NCBI GenBank assembly: GCA_946480915.1
Contig: CAMLLO010000029.1
Location: forward strand, 1 to 58,148
DNA: 58,148 bases
Source of the DNA: an uncultured Sphingobacteriaceae bacterium
Lineage (GTDB): Bacteria > Bacteroidota > Bacteroidia > Sphingobacteriales > Sphingobacteriaceae
Direction: 5' to 3'
Position numbers and translations under genes: made by a program. Below, piece by piece: positions 34,946 to 45,178 of the stretch. Below the pieces are notes generated by a model, which was not told where the DNA came from, did not search any database, and saw only the letters and a program-made list of their open reading frames with translations. Each line of letters starts with the position of its first letter. The first letter of the stretch is position 1.

Positions 34946-37900
34946 CTAAACAACAGTATCTGAGACGTTTTCGACTATTGAAATCTCAGGTTCAGCGTCT
35001 AAATAAATAATAAATTTAGTTCCTTTACCTGGTTCGCTTTCAATACTGATACTCCCGCCAGCAGAGTTAATGATTTTTTTAGCCAGAGATAAGCCGATAC
35101 CCTGACCTTCTATATCAGCATGGAGACGACCGTACATATTAAAAATATGTTTCTGGCCTTCCTCTGATATCCCAATACCATTATCCTGGACAGAAAGAAC
35201 GATATGTTCTCTCTCAACTTTGGTGCATACAGTTATTAATGGAGATTTGTCCACTGTAAACTTAATTGCATTAGATATCAGATTATAAAGAATACTTCGA
35301 AGATTCTTTTTTGAAAACTTAATGTTATTGACTTCAATTTCTCTTTTTATAACTGCTCCGGATGATGTAATTTTATCGTCCAGACTCCACTCTATATTAT
35401 TTAAAACTTCATCCAAATCGACGGTTTCAGGAGCTATCATATCGTTTTCAACTTTTCCTATAACGGAAATGTCTTTTATCAGAGTTCTGAACTTTTTAAT
35501 GGATAAATTGACGATCTTCAAAAATTTTGACAACTCAGGATCAGTCTTGCTAATTCTTTTGTTTATTATCCCAATGCTTCCCTCAATGTTTCCTAAAGGA
35601 CCAAGCAAGTCGTGAGAGGCCGTGTGTACAAAATTATCAAGATCCTCATTTATGCGCATCAGGCCTTTATTTCTGATATCAAGTTCTTGCTGTGTTTTTT
35701 TTAATTCAGTTATGTCGCTAAAAGTAATTACGGCACCATTTATCTTATTGTCGGCCAGCAGGTAAGGCATTGTCATGATCTGGTACCATCTGCCATCATT
35801 AGATTCAATCTCTTTTGTAATTATCACTCCCTCGGCTATCACCTTTTTTAGATCCTCGGTAAAGGTTTCGAATTTTATATTGGTTGAAATATTACTTAAA
35901 GGTCGTCCAATATCAGTGGGTAACAAATTGATTTGTTTAACAGTTCCGGGAGAAAAACGCATTAATAGTAAATCATTGTTTACGAATAATTGGCCATTAA
36001 TATTGCTTCTAAAATAGTTGTTCAGGTCGTCGTTTAACTCCAGCAACTCTTTGTTTTTTAATTGATAATCGGTATTGATAGTGTGTAATTCTTCATTTAC
36101 TGATTGCATCTCTTCATTGGAACTTTGCATTTCTTCATTAGCAGAAAGAAGTTCCTCATTAAACGACTGCATATTTTCATTCGAAGCGTCAAGCTGCAGA
36201 AGAACAGAATGCATTTTATCTTTTAGTTCATTCAATTCTTCCTCCAAACTTAGAGTGTATTGATCCAGATAAATTTTTTCATCAAACACTCGATCATCCT
36301 CATGTCTGGAATCTGTCTGTTTGTCTTCTGAAAACGCAACCAGAAATAATTTCTGTCCACTTCTTTTTAAAATCAACGGACTTACCGACAAATTTATCCT
36401 GATGATGAATTTATCATACTGGGTTTGGATTCCTTTTACAGATGCTCTCTCATTTGTTTTCATAACGTTAGAGATCAAGGCATTGAAAGCTACTGCCAAG
36501 GGCCTGGGTAGAAGTTCTGCAAAATTTGAAGTAAGAATTTTCTGAAGGAGATATTTAGTAGTATCGCCGTAAGTTTTTACAACATGATTATTCTCGTCTA
36601 TACAAACTAAAAGATGGTTTAGCTCATTCAGATAGGTAGAACTTACTACTTCTGCAAGGGTTTCAAGAGAATTATTATCCTGTACCTGAAATTTAGGGCC
36701 TCCGTTTTTATCTATTAAAACTGGTAAAGAGAATGCATTGAAACGCACCATTCTGTTTGTTTCGAGATTTTTATAAATCCTCCATTTTTTATCTATAATT
36801 TCAAGACTCTCACTTATTGCAACCGGATTCTCACTGGATCCTAAGAATAAATAACCATCCTTTCGTAGTCCGAAGAGCAGTAGGGTAAAGACCTTTTGCT
36901 GCAAAGTCGGTGTCATATAGATGAGTAGATTTCGGCAGCTAATAAACTGCATATTACAATAAGGAGGGTTTTTTACAAGATCGTGCAGAGCAAAAATTAC
37001 CATCCTCCGAATTTTCGGTTTTACCCGGTAATTGTCGCCTTCTTTTATAAAGAAATTTTCAAGGCGTTCTGGCGACACATGTTTCGCGATATCTTTCCCG
37101 TACACGCCTTTTCCTGCGAGTAGTAAAGCAGCATTATCTATATCCGTAGCAAATATTTTTACCGCGACATCCTTATTGAGCTTACTCAATTGCTCATGGA
37201 CTATCATAGCCAGCGAATAGGCTTCTTCGCCAGTTGCACAACCCGCTACAAAATTTCAGCTCTTCATCAGGAGCTAACTTGGAAATCAGATCGGGCACTA
37301 CCTGGTTTTGAATACATTTATAAGCTTCTTTATCCCGAAAAAAAGAAGTAACGCTTATAAGGTATTCTTGAGACAAGGCATCCACCTCATCCGGATGGGC
37401 TTTTAAAAAATCGAAGTATAGCTTTAGCGAAGTAAAACCACTGTTTTCTGCCCGTCTTTTAGTTCGCCTGAATATGGTTGTTGGCTTATAATCCGAAAAG
37501 TCATGAGCAGATTTATTCTTGATGTAATCAATTATAAGGTGCAGATATTTCTCGTCATCATTCTTGTCGACTTTTTTGTTCTGATGATCATTTTTTACAT
37601 AATCTTCTATGGTTTGAGGCATGTCTTCAGGCTCTAAAACAAAATCCACCAGCCCTGTTGCTATGGCATTTTCGGGCATACTTCCAAATTTTGTAGTTGC
37701 CGGGTTTTTAGCAATAACCATCCCTCCTGCTTTTTTAATCGCTGTTATACCTTCTGTTCCATCAGAACCTAATCCGGATAAAATTATTCCTATAGCCTTA
37801 TTCCCATAATCTGCTGCCAAAGAGTTGAAAAAAGTATTGATTGTTAAATGTGGACCAGGGCTCGAGGTTTTATCTGTGAAATGCAGATGATCTTGCTTAA

Positions 37901-38159
37901 TGGTCATAAACTTATCATTTGGAATAAGATAAACATGATTTGCTATCACCCTCATTCCCTCTTCTGCTTGTTCTACTACAAGCTTGCTATGGCGGCTCAA
38001 TAATTCAACCATCTGACTTTTGAAATCTGCAGATAAATGCTGGATTACTATATAGGAAACCCCATCAAGTGGCGTATGATCAAAAAATAAATTTATTTCT
38101 TCCATGCCCCCGGCTGAGGCGCCGATTGCTATAATGTGATAAGGAGCGTCAGAATACAT
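34946..38159 (-). pseudogene. CheB-CheR-PAS-histidine kinase fusion with a frameshift
   Basis: Two overlapping frames form one gene of about 1,070 codons. The first (38159-37250) is a CheB methylesterase (IGASAGGMEEI, IVIQHLSADF, LSGLGSDGTEG) followed by the CheR N-domain. The break is near 37248, where LKFWVAGCATGEEAYSLA should read on: two G appear to be missing in TTTTG-GG-TAGCG. The second frame then gives the CheR methyltransferase (KIFATDID, FISCRNLLIYM), a long coiled coil (residues about 330-390 of that frame), a PAS domain and a kinase core (FVHTASHDLLGPLGN, YNLISNAIKFT, DNGIGIS, GQGIGLSLAK). The rest is well conserved, so the break is recent or a sequence error. Confidence 0.88.
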
Positions 38160-38386
38160 AGGGATGATTAATTTATTTTAGCAAAATATACATTTTATTT
38201 AGGAAGAAACAGATTATATTTTGACATGATGACTTTTAAGTTGCCAAGAATGTATGAAGGCTGTATAATCCGTGTCGCCTTACTTGAATTGCTTTATTTT
38301 GTATTGAAACTGGTTCTAAAAATACTCAAGAAAGGTACATAAATTAATCATCGCCAAATCCCCAAAATGATTCATCTCTTTTTACC

Positions 38387-38417
38387 GTTTCAAATGCCAT
38401 TCTGATTTGTATTTTTG
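38387..38417 (+). promoter_or_regulatory. Probable asnS promoter
   Basis: TATTTTTG at 38410-38417 matches TAnnTTTG, with a partial TTTG-like GTTTC exactly 19 nt upstream. It lies 22 bp before the asnS ATG. The rest of 38160-38386 shows nothing that I can support. Confidence 0.5.
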
Positions 38418-38438
38418 CGCTTTGTTAAGATAAAGAAT

Positions 38439-39884
38439 ATGGCCAGAACTAAAATTAAAGATTTACTGAACGCTACCGAATTCGGCAAAGAGGTTATTGT
38501 TAACGGATGGGTTAGAACTTTCCGAAACAATCAGTTTATCGCGATAAATGACGGTTCTACCCTTAACAATATACAAGCGGTTGTTGACTTTACTACAACA
38601 GACGAGGCCCTGTTAAAACGTGTCACTACTGGTGCAGCAGTATCGGTAACCGGCCAGCTGATCGAATCTATGGGAAAAGGTCAGCGAGTTGAGATTAAAG
38701 TAAGAACGCTCGAAATTCTTGGCGACAGTGATGCTGAGAAATACCCGCTTCAGCCCAAAAAACACAGTCTCGAATTTTTGCGTGAAATTGCTCATCTGCG
38801 TTTCCGCACCAATACGTTTAATGCAGTTTTCAAAGTTCGTCATGCCTTGTCTTTTGCTATTCATAAGTTTTTTAACGATAAAGGTTTTGTGTACATGCAC
38901 ACTCCTGTCATCACCGGTTCGGATGCTGAAGGTGCCGGCGAAATGTTTCGCGTTACCACGATAGATTTCGATAATGTACCACGTAATGAGGATGGAACTG
39001 TAAATTATAAAGAAGATTTCTTTGGTAAATCGACAAATCTTACCGTTTCCGGACAACTAGAAGGCGAGCTTGCCGCGATGGCTTTCGGTGAAGTATATAC
39101 CTTCGGACCAACATTCAGGGCCGAGAACTCAAATACCACCCGTCACCTGGCCGAGTTCTGGATGATTGAGCCCGAAATGGCTTTTTACGACATTCACGAC
39201 AACATGAACTTGGCTGAAGAATTACTAAAATATGTAATTAGCTATGCCCTGGACAACTGTTCTGATGAACTTGAATTTTTAAAGAACCGGTTACTTGAAG
39301 AAGAAAAGCAGAAAGCGCAAAACGAACGCTCTGAACTTGATCTTATTTCTAAACTTAATTTCTGCTTAGAAAACAATTTCGAGCGCATTACCTATACGGA
39401 GGCGATTAATATTCTAAAAAGCTCTAAACCTAACCAGAAAAAGCAGTTTAAATATTTAATAAACGACTGGGGCGCCGACCTGCAATCAGAACACGAGCGC
39501 TACCTGGTTGAAAAGCATTTTAAGAAGCCGGTAATCTTAACCGACTATCCTGCTGCTATCAAATCTTTTTACATGCGCAGGAATGATGGTCCTGAAGCAG
39601 GTAAAGAAACCGTTAGAGCAATGGATATCCTTTTCCCGGGAATTGGTGAAATAGTTGGAGGCTCGCAACGTGAAGAGCGCTTGGAGGTTCTTGAAAACCG
39701 CATGAAAGACATGCATATTCCTACTGAAGAAATGGATTGGTACCTCGATACCCGCCGTTTTGGATCTGCTCCGCATTCGGGTTTCGGATTGGGCTTTGAA
39801 CGTTTGGTGCTCTTTGTTACAGGTATGACAAACATCCGCGATGTAATTCCTTTTCCACGTACTCCTAAAAATGCGGAGTTTTAA
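38439..39884 (+). CDS. asnS: Asparaginyl-tRNA synthetase
   Basis: This cytosolic class IIb enzyme charges tRNA-Asn. The N-terminal OB fold (residues 8-105, [19 protein letters not shown]) binds the anticodon. The catalytic core has motif 2 as [15 protein letters not shown] and motif 3 as [13 protein letters not shown] 70-residue insertion near residues 280-350 is seen in Bacteroidota AsnRS (family knowledge). The frame begins upstream at 38415, but ATG 38439 fits the family. The total of 481 residues is normal. A promoter-like TATTTTTG lies just upstream. Confidence 0.96.
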   Translation: MARTKIKDLLNATEFGKEVIVNGWVRTFRNNQFIAINDGSTLNNIQAVVDFTTTDEALLKRVTTGAAVSVTGQLIESMGKGQRVEIKVRTLEILGDSDAEKYPLQPKKHSLEFLREIAHLRFRTNTFNAVFKVRHALSFAIHKFFNDKGFVYMHTPVITGSDAEGAGEMFRVTTIDFDNVPRNEDGTVNYKEDFFGKSTNLTVSGQLEGELAAMAFGEVYTFGPTFRAENSNTTRHLAEFWMIEPEMAFYDIHDNMNLAEELLKYVISYALDNCSDELEFLKNRLLEEEKQKAQNERSELDLISKLNFCLENNFERITYTEAINILKSSKPNQKKQFKYLINDWGADLQSEHERYLVEKHFKKPVILTDYPAAIKSFYMRRNDGPEAGKETVRAMDILFPGIGEIVGGSQREERLEVLENRMKDMHIPTEEMDWYLDTRRFGSAPHSGFGLGFERLVLFVTGMTNIRDVIPFPRTPKNAEF

Positions 39885-40104
39885 AAGGGTACTATCAATG
39901 TGTTGAGTATTGCCACAAAGGCTCGAAGACTCTAATTTAGCTCTAGATTCTTAGTAGTCCGCATACATTTCTTAGTGTCTTTGCGTCTTGGTAGCAAATA
40001 TTAAGGGTGCAACCAATGTGTTGAGTATTGCCTCAAAAGCTCGAAGACTCCAAGTTTAACGATAGATTCCTATTAGTCCCTCTTTGCGTCTTCGTAGCAA
40101 ATAC
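39885..40104. repeat. Imperfect tandem repeat of about 110 bp downstream of asnS
   Basis: Two units (39885-40002 and 40003-40104) each start AAGGGT and contain CAATGTGTTGAGTATTGCC, GCTCGAAGACTC, TTAGTCC-like and TCTTTGCGTCTT-GTAGCAAATA segments. The second unit lacks about 15 bp. Intergenic DNA with the phrase TCTTTGCGTCTT is common in Bacteroidota genomes (general knowledge). It has no coding sense. Confidence 0.75.
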
Positions 40105-40143
40105 CAAGAACAAAAACCTCCATTTACGTCTTTTTTCTTTGCA

Positions 40144-40395
40144 ATGAAAGACAAAAGGCTGAACACTAAAAACAAATTATCTACCCCAAAATCGGTAACA
40201 ACAGCTTATATTGATTACTCGACAAAAAATAAGATACTCGAAGTTGAATTTACAGCCGGTAAAGCGTATCATTATCTGGAAGTTGAGCTGCCCGTTTGGG
40301 AGGAATACAGGGAACTAATCCTGGCTGGTGGCTCGTCCGGCGAGTTCGTAAATCGAAGAATTAAACCTGAATATCGTTTCAGAGAAATACTTTGA
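40144..40395 (+). CDS. KTSC-domain protein
   Basis: The 83-residue protein from ATG 40144 contains a KTSC domain (residues 18-78): ILEVEFTAGKAYHYLEV and SSGEFVNRRIKPEYRFREI. The K-T-S-C residues that name the family are not all kept: here the first strand reads KSVTTAYIDYSTKN. The domain occurs alone or with RNA-related enzymes and has no firm function. The frame extends upstream into the tandem repeat, which is unlikely to be coding. It lies 39 bp before the reductase gene. Confidence 0.8.
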   Translation: MKDKRLNTKNKLSTPKSVTTAYIDYSTKNKILEVEFTAGKAYHYLEVELPVWEEYRELILAGGSSGEFVNRRIKPEYRFREIL

Positions 40396-40434
40396 TGTAT
40401 TGAACAAAGTACTCAGACGCAAGTTCTATATTTA

Positions 40435-41487
40435 ATGAATCAACAAGTTTTGCATTTTCGAATCGCTTCTGTAAAACAGGAAACCCCTGCGGCCAAAACC
40501 TATGAATTACAGCTTTTAAATTCGCCTCCATTAACCTATAAACCCGGGCAATTTCTAACCTTTATCATAAAAACTGAAAAACAAGAGATACGTCGCTCCT
40601 ATTCCATTCTAACCCTTCCGGGAGAACCAATAAAAATTACGGTTAAGAAAGTAGATAATGGTTCTATTTCCCGGTATATTCTGCAACACTGGAAGGTAAA
40701 TGAGATTATTACATCTCTTCCCCCTGCCGGGAGATTCAATTTTGAGCCTGTTTCAGATAAAAAACGAGATATCTTTTGCTTTGCCGCCGGAAGTGGCATT
40801 GTTCCTATCCTCCCGCAAATAAGAATGATGCTACAGAAAGAACCTCAAAGTATTATTCACCTTATTTATAGCAACCATAACGAAAGCGACACGCTGTTTC
40901 TTGACGAAATAGAGGCCCTGGCACAAAGCGAACCGCAATTAAACCTGATCCATTTCTTTTCTGATCCGGTTTACCGAAAAAAAGAACAGGGCCGCTTAAG
41001 TAATATCACTACCGAAACATTGATTAATCGCCTGCAACAGTATAAAAAAGAAGATGCAGTATTTCTGCTGTGCGGTCCATTCTCGTACATGCGCATGGTG
41101 AATTTTACAATAGGACTGATGCATTTTAACAAAGAAAACATCCGAAAAGAAAATTTTCTGCCCGAAGTAATGAGTTCAGACCGTGTGATACATCAAATAT
41201 TCCCGGATACAACTGTAGAAATAGAATTTTATGGAAAGAAAGAAATGGTTAAGGTCCCTTCCGGAGAAAACATTCTGGATGCGGCACTAAAAAGCGGCCT
41301 GAACTTGCCTTATAGCTGCAAAGGTGGAGTGTGCGGAAACTGTGCGGCAAAATGCAAAGGCGGACAAATCTACATGAGTATTAACGAAGTATTAACGGAT
41401 GCAGACATAAAAGAAGGATGGGTTTTAACTTGCACCGGTTATCCTGAAACAAAAAACACCTCAATCATTTTTCTTACAGAACAATGA
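40435..41487 (+). CDS. FAD/2Fe-2S oxidoreductase of the PaaE/ferredoxin-NADP reductase type
   Basis: The 350 residues hold an FAD-binding barrel (residues 5-105, RRSYSIL flavin motif), an NAD(P)-binding domain (residues 110-230, FAAGSGIVPILPQIR and LLCGPFSYM) and a C-terminal plant-type 2Fe-2S ferredoxin domain (YSCKGGVCGNCAAKC and LTCTGYP supplying the four Cys). The order is that of PaaE and related reductases, which pass electrons from NADPH to an oxygenase or desaturase. No paa genes are near, so the partner is unknown. Confidence 0.88.
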   Translation: MNQQVLHFRIASVKQETPAAKTYELQLLNSPPLTYKPGQFLTFIIKTEKQEIRRSYSILTLPGEPIKITVKKVDNGSISRYILQHWKVNEIITSLPPAGRFNFEPVSDKKRDIFCFAAGSGIVPILPQIRMMLQKEPQSIIHLIYSNHNESDTLFLDEIEALAQSEPQLNLIHFFSDPVYRKKEQGRLSNITTETLINRLQQYKKEDAVFLLCGPFSYMRMVNFTIGLMHFNKENIRKENFLPEVMSSDRVIHQIFPDTTVEIEFYGKKEMVKVPSGENILDAALKSGLNLPYSCKGGVCGNCAAKCKGGQIYMSINEVLTDADIKEGWVLTCTGYPETKNTSIIFLTEQ

Positions 41488-41537
41488 GAGGATTTCTACC
41501 TTTATAATATGTTCACTCACATTAGTTCAGGCACACT

Positions 41538-42158
41538 ATGCTACTAAAGATTTACGAAAAAAACCCCAACGAGAAAGCTATACAGCAAGTAGTTGATGTA
41601 TTGAAAAAAGGAGGACTCATCATTTATCCAACCGATACCATTTATGGTCTTGGATGCGATATTACCAATCAGAAGGCAATTGAAAAAATATATCAGATCA
41701 GGGGAATGAAACCAGAAAAAGCGAATCTGTCTTTTATCTGCTATGATTTAAGTCACATCTCCGACTATATTAAACCCATTGATAATTCTGCGTTCAGGTT
41801 ATTAAAAAAAGCTTTACCCGGCCCCTTCACTTTCATCTTCGAAGCAAACAATAAAGTGCCCAAGCTTTTAAGCTCCAACAAAAAAACGGTGGGAATCAGG
41901 GTGCCCGACAATGATATCGCCCGCGAAATTGTAAGGGTACTTGGAAATCCTATCGTTTCTGCTTCTATTCATGATGAAGACGAAATACTGGAATACTCCA
42001 CCGACCCGGAACTAATTCATGAAAAATACAAGGATAAAGTAGATCTGGTTATTGATGGAGGCTATGGAGGTAATATGGCTTCTACTGTTGTTGATTGCAC
42101 ATCGGGCGAATTTCAAGTTTTAAGACAGGGTAAAGGCGATCTTGCAGAACTTATTTAA
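41538..42158 (+). CDS. Threonylcarbamoyl-AMP synthase family protein (Sua5/YciO/YrdC)
   Basis: The 206-residue protein has the YrdC fold. The N-terminal [15 protein letters not shown] motif, [18 protein letters not shown], and [15 protein letters not shown] and [10 protein letters not shown] further on fit the family. It lacks the C-terminal Sua5 domain. Such proteins make threonylcarbamoyl-AMP for the t6A37 modification of tRNA. The YciO subgroup has an uncertain role, and this copy resembles YciO in places (KPxKANLSFI), so I give no gene symbol. It lies 50 bp after the reductase. Confidence 0.85.
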   Translation: MLLKIYEKNPNEKAIQQVVDVLKKGGLIIYPTDTIYGLGCDITNQKAIEKIYQIRGMKPEKANLSFICYDLSHISDYIKPIDNSAFRLLKKALPGPFTFIFEANNKVPKLLSSNKKTVGIRVPDNDIAREIVRVLGNPIVSASIHDEDEILEYSTDPELIHEKYKDKVDLVIDGGYGGNMASTVVDCTSGEFQVLRQGKGDLAELI

Positions 42159-42237
42159 CCTCGTCTTCTGTTAAAAAAATTCTATCCAGAAATGCTTTGA
42201 GAAGTATAAAATATTAAAATTTTATACTTTCGCGCTT

Positions 42238-43434
42238 ATGGCAATAAATCTTATCCCTTTTAAAGATTTTTTTAAATCCGGACAAATTGGCGGGGCGCTT
42301 CTGATTTTTTCTGTTATTATCTCGCTTATAATTGCCAATACCGGCCTTTATGAAGAATTTCATTCGCTATTAAATTACTCTTTTGGCTACGCTCCCTTTG
42401 ATTTAACCTACACCACAGAGGTGTGGATCAATGATGGGTTAATGACTATTTTCTTTCTCCTGGTAGGCCTTGAAATTAAGCGTGAACTGCTTGAGGGAGA
42501 GCTGTCGTCTGTGAGAAGAGCAATGCTGCCTATTTTTGCCGCCCTTGGCGGAATGCTGGTTCCCGCCGGCATTTTCTATCTATTTAACTCTGGAACATCC
42601 ACTGCAAATGGCTGGGGGATTCCCATGGCTACCGATATTGCCTTTGCTCTGGCAGTGATATCAATGCTCGGAAAAAGAGTACCAACTTCTTTAAAAGTTT
42701 TTCTTTCGGCTCTAGCCATTGTTGACGATTTAGGGGCAATAATCGTGATCGCTATCTTTTATACAGAGGAACTCCATTTAAACCAACTGCTGTATGCCGG
42801 AGGTATTCTGGTAATACTCTCTTTAATGAATCTTTTTGGTGTTAAAAAGCTAATATTTTATATAATCCCGGGTATATTTCTTTGGTATTTTATTCATCAT
42901 TCCGGCATCCACGCAACTATTGCCGGAGTGTTGCTGGCATTCACAATTCCAACAAATCCCGTCAAACATGCCTCACCTTTAGAACGTATGGAACATGCGA
43001 TTGTAGCTCCGGTTAACTATTTAATTATGCCGGTTTTTGCTTTGGCAAATACCAATATTCGTTTTCAAACCAGCATGCTGGATGGCTTAAGCTCGCCACT
43101 TGGATTAGGAATTATTTGCGGCCTGTTAATCGGCAAAACACTGGGCGTGAGCACATTTTCGTATCTGGCGGTTAAACTGGGATTCAGCAGTCTGCCGAGC
43201 CGAAGTTCATGGCGACATATTATTGGCTTAGGAATACTTGCCGGGATAGGTTTCACCATGTCTGTGTTCATTGCTCTCTTGTCTTTTGATTCACCCGAAT
43301 TTCATGATGCCGCGAAGTTTTCAATACTTGTAGCCTCTTTATTAGCGGGTGTACTTGGATATATTTACCTGAGTATAGTGTATCGCAAAAGAGTAAAGAA
43401 GATTATGGCTTTAAAAGGTGCCCAGGTTCTTTGA
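42238..43434 (+). CDS. nhaA: Na+/H+ antiporter NhaA
   Basis: This integral inner-membrane antiporter is 398 residues long with about 12 hydrophobic segments. The ion-binding aspartates are in MATDIAFALAVI and the DD pair in LAIVDDLGAIIVIA. GWGIPMATD and HSGIHATIAGVLLAF are also typical. It extrudes sodium for protons at alkaline pH. The start is ATG 42238. TACTTTCG lies 6 bp before it, so transcription may begin very close to the start. A terminator follows at 43492. Confidence 0.95.
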   Translation: MAINLIPFKDFFKSGQIGGALLIFSVIISLIIANTGLYEEFHSLLNYSFGYAPFDLTYTTEVWINDGLMTIFFLLVGLEIKRELLEGELSSVRRAMLPIFAALGGMLVPAGIFYLFNSGTSTANGWGIPMATDIAFALAVISMLGKRVPTSLKVFLSALAIVDDLGAIIVIAIFYTEELHLNQLLYAGGILVILSLMNLFGVKKLIFYIIPGIFLWYFIHHSGIHATIAGVLLAFTIPTNPVKHASPLERMEHAIVAPVNYLIMPVFALANTNIRFQTSMLDGLSSPLGLGIICGLLIGKTLGVSTFSYLAVKLGFSSLPSRSSWRHIIGLGILAGIGFTMSVFIALLSFDSPEFHDAAKFSILVASLLAGVLGYIYLSIVYRKRVKKIMALKGAQVL

Positions 43435-43491
43435 CATTATAGCTAAACACTTCAAACCTTCCATCCTATCCATCAATATTAGCACAAAAAA

Positions 43492-43521
43492 AAGATGCTG
43501 AAATAATCCAGCATCTTCTTT
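43492..43521. terminator. Bidirectional hairpin terminator
   Basis: AAGATGCTG pairs with CAGCATCTT around AAATAATC, with an A-run before and T-rich bases after. It sits between nhaA (+) and the convergent gene ending at 43543 (-). Confidence 0.85.
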
Positions 43522-43542
43522 TATCCCCTTCTCTACAGGTTT

Positions 43543-44160
43543 TTAATGTTTTGATTTACCTTTTTTTCCGCCCTTAGAGTTTTTATTCCTTTTATCATCG
43601 TCGGTATCGTTTCCTAAATTCCGATTGCGTTTATTTCTATCATCATCATTCCTGTCATATACCCGGTCGCGATCGTCTATCACGCCATCGTTATTTCTAT
43701 CATAATTTCTGTCACGCGAATCAATTACTCCATCGTTATTTCTGTCGTAATCTCTGTCACGCGAATCAATTACACCATCATTATTTCTGTCATTCCTGTC
43801 GTAACGGCCATTACCATATTGACCTTGTTTTTTCCTTTGTCCTGGAGGCATACCATGAGGATGTTTGCCTTCCCATCCTTTTCTTCGTTCGCCATACTGG
43901 CCGTTTTGACCGATTGGGTTACCATTTTGGTCTTGGTAAACCTTAACTTGTGTATTGCGGGTTTCGTAATGCCCCGGTATAGTACGACCGCCTACTCCAA
44001 AAATGCCGCCTGTTCGCTGTTCCGGCACCCAAACCCGTTCTTCTCGAGTTTCATACCTGTAATCACCCTGATCATCTCTGTAGGTGCCAGTTTGTGCACT
44101 TGATTCTAAAGCAAAGAAACTTAGTCCTGCAATGAATGCTGTTAATACTAACTTTTTCAT
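43543..44160 (-). CDS. Secreted protein with tandem EF-hand/dockerin-like repeats
   Basis: A signal peptide (residues 1-22, LSFFALESSAQ) is followed by a polar region with a Gly/Tyr-rich YRDDQGDYRYETREERVW stretch. Three near-perfect 15-residue repeats then occur at residues about 125-170, of the type YDRNNDGVIDSRDR. DxNxDGxID matches the calcium loop of EF hands and dockerins. The C-terminus is Lys/Asn/Asp-rich. The repeats are also near identical in DNA (45 bp unit, 43650-43800), so copy number may vary. The function is unknown; calcium binding is likely. Confidence 0.75.
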   Translation of the reverse strand: MKKLVLTAFIAGLSFFALESSAQTGTYRDDQGDYRYETREERVWVPEQRTGGIFGVGGRTIPGHYETRNTQVKVYQDQNGNPIGQNGQYGERRKGWEGKHPHGMPPGQRKKQGQYGNGRYDRNDRNNDGVIDSRDRDYDRNNDGVIDSRDRNYDRNNDGVIDDRDRVYDRNDDDRNKRNRNLGNDTDDDKRNKNSKGGKKGKSKH

Positions 44161-44290
44161 ATTTTATCTGTGTGTGTTTATGTTCGACAGATGAAAAGCG
44201 AAAAAGTTTAATCATACCCAGGTCTAGTATCAATCGCCCCAATATCGACCTACTAATCAAAAGATTAACGAAAAACTAAATTAGGCTAAA

Positions 44291-45118
44291 TTACAGATGC
44301 AGGTGTATAGAACTTAATTCTTTTCCTAAAAAGAGAGTTGCTTTTTTATTAAAGTCTAAGGCAGATTCCGTTGTGTAAAAAGTCTGCTGTTGGTTTTTGG
44401 AACATAATAAATCTATTTCCTGATGTCTTTGCAGATAATCTTTTAATGATTCAGCAACAAGTTCTCCCTGCGATATAATTTGAATACCAGCACCGGTGAA
44501 CTCTCTGATTTTATTAATCAATAAAGGATAATGAGTACAAGCAAGTACTAATGTATCGATATCAGGATGACTACCGAATAAATTGTCGAGGTTTTTCCTG
44601 ACAAAATAATCAGCCGCAGGACTATCAATTTCGTTATTTTCGATCAGAGGAACCCACATCGGACAAGCTTCCTGATAAACGTTCACATCCGGGAAGAACT
44701 TTCCAATTTCAATTACATACGATTGAGAAGCTACCGTTCCGGGAGTAGCTAATATTCCAACATTGCCTGTGCGTGTATAATTTCCAACCACCTCTGAAGT
44801 GGGACGTATCACGCCTAATACTTTGCGCAAATCTCCCAATCGAGGCAAATTATTTTGCTGAATACTGCGTAATGCTTTCGCTGAAGCAGTGTTACAGGCC
44901 AGCACCACAAGATTACAGCCTAGCTTAAACAACTCCTGCACACATTGCCAGGTATACTCATAAACAGTTTCAAACGACCGTGTCCCATAAGGCACTCGTG
45001 CATTATCGCCTAAATAAATATAATCATAGTCGGGAAGTTGCTTAACGATCTCTTTATAAACAGTTAAGCCGCCGTAGCCGGAATCAAAAACACCTATCGG
45101 TCCGCTGTGTTGCGACAT
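44291..45118 (-). CDS. murI: Glutamate racemase
   Basis: This cytosolic enzyme supplies D-glutamate for peptidoglycan. The 275 residues have the catalytic cysteines in LACNTASA (first) and LACTHYPLL (second), with Asp in IGVFDSGYGGLTV and GDNARVPYG in between. The length is typical. ATG 45118 gives MSQHSGPIGVFDSG. The neighbour upstream is a glycosyltransferase on the same strand, about 60 bp away. Confidence 0.95.
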   Translation of the reverse strand: MSQHSGPIGVFDSGYGGLTVYKEIVKQLPDYDYIYLGDNARVPYGTRSFETVYEYTWQCVQELFKLGCNLVVLACNTASAKALRSIQQNNLPRLGDLRKVLGVIRPTSEVVGNYTRTGNVGILATPGTVASQSYVIEIGKFFPDVNVYQEACPMWVPLIENNEIDSPAADYFVRKNLDNLFGSHPDIDTLVLACTHYPLLINKIREFTGAGIQIISQGELVAESLKDYLQRHQEIDLLCSKNQQQTFYTTESALDFNKKATLFLGKELSSIHLHL

Positions 45119-45178
45119 GAGAAATTTTTCTGCTAATGTAAGAACTAAAGGGGAAAGATGTAATTGAACCTTGCGGAT

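Noticed and set aside
43640..43800. The regular 45-bp repeats as a CRISPR array
   Set aside because: The units are contiguous without spacers and keep the reading frame of the secreted protein.
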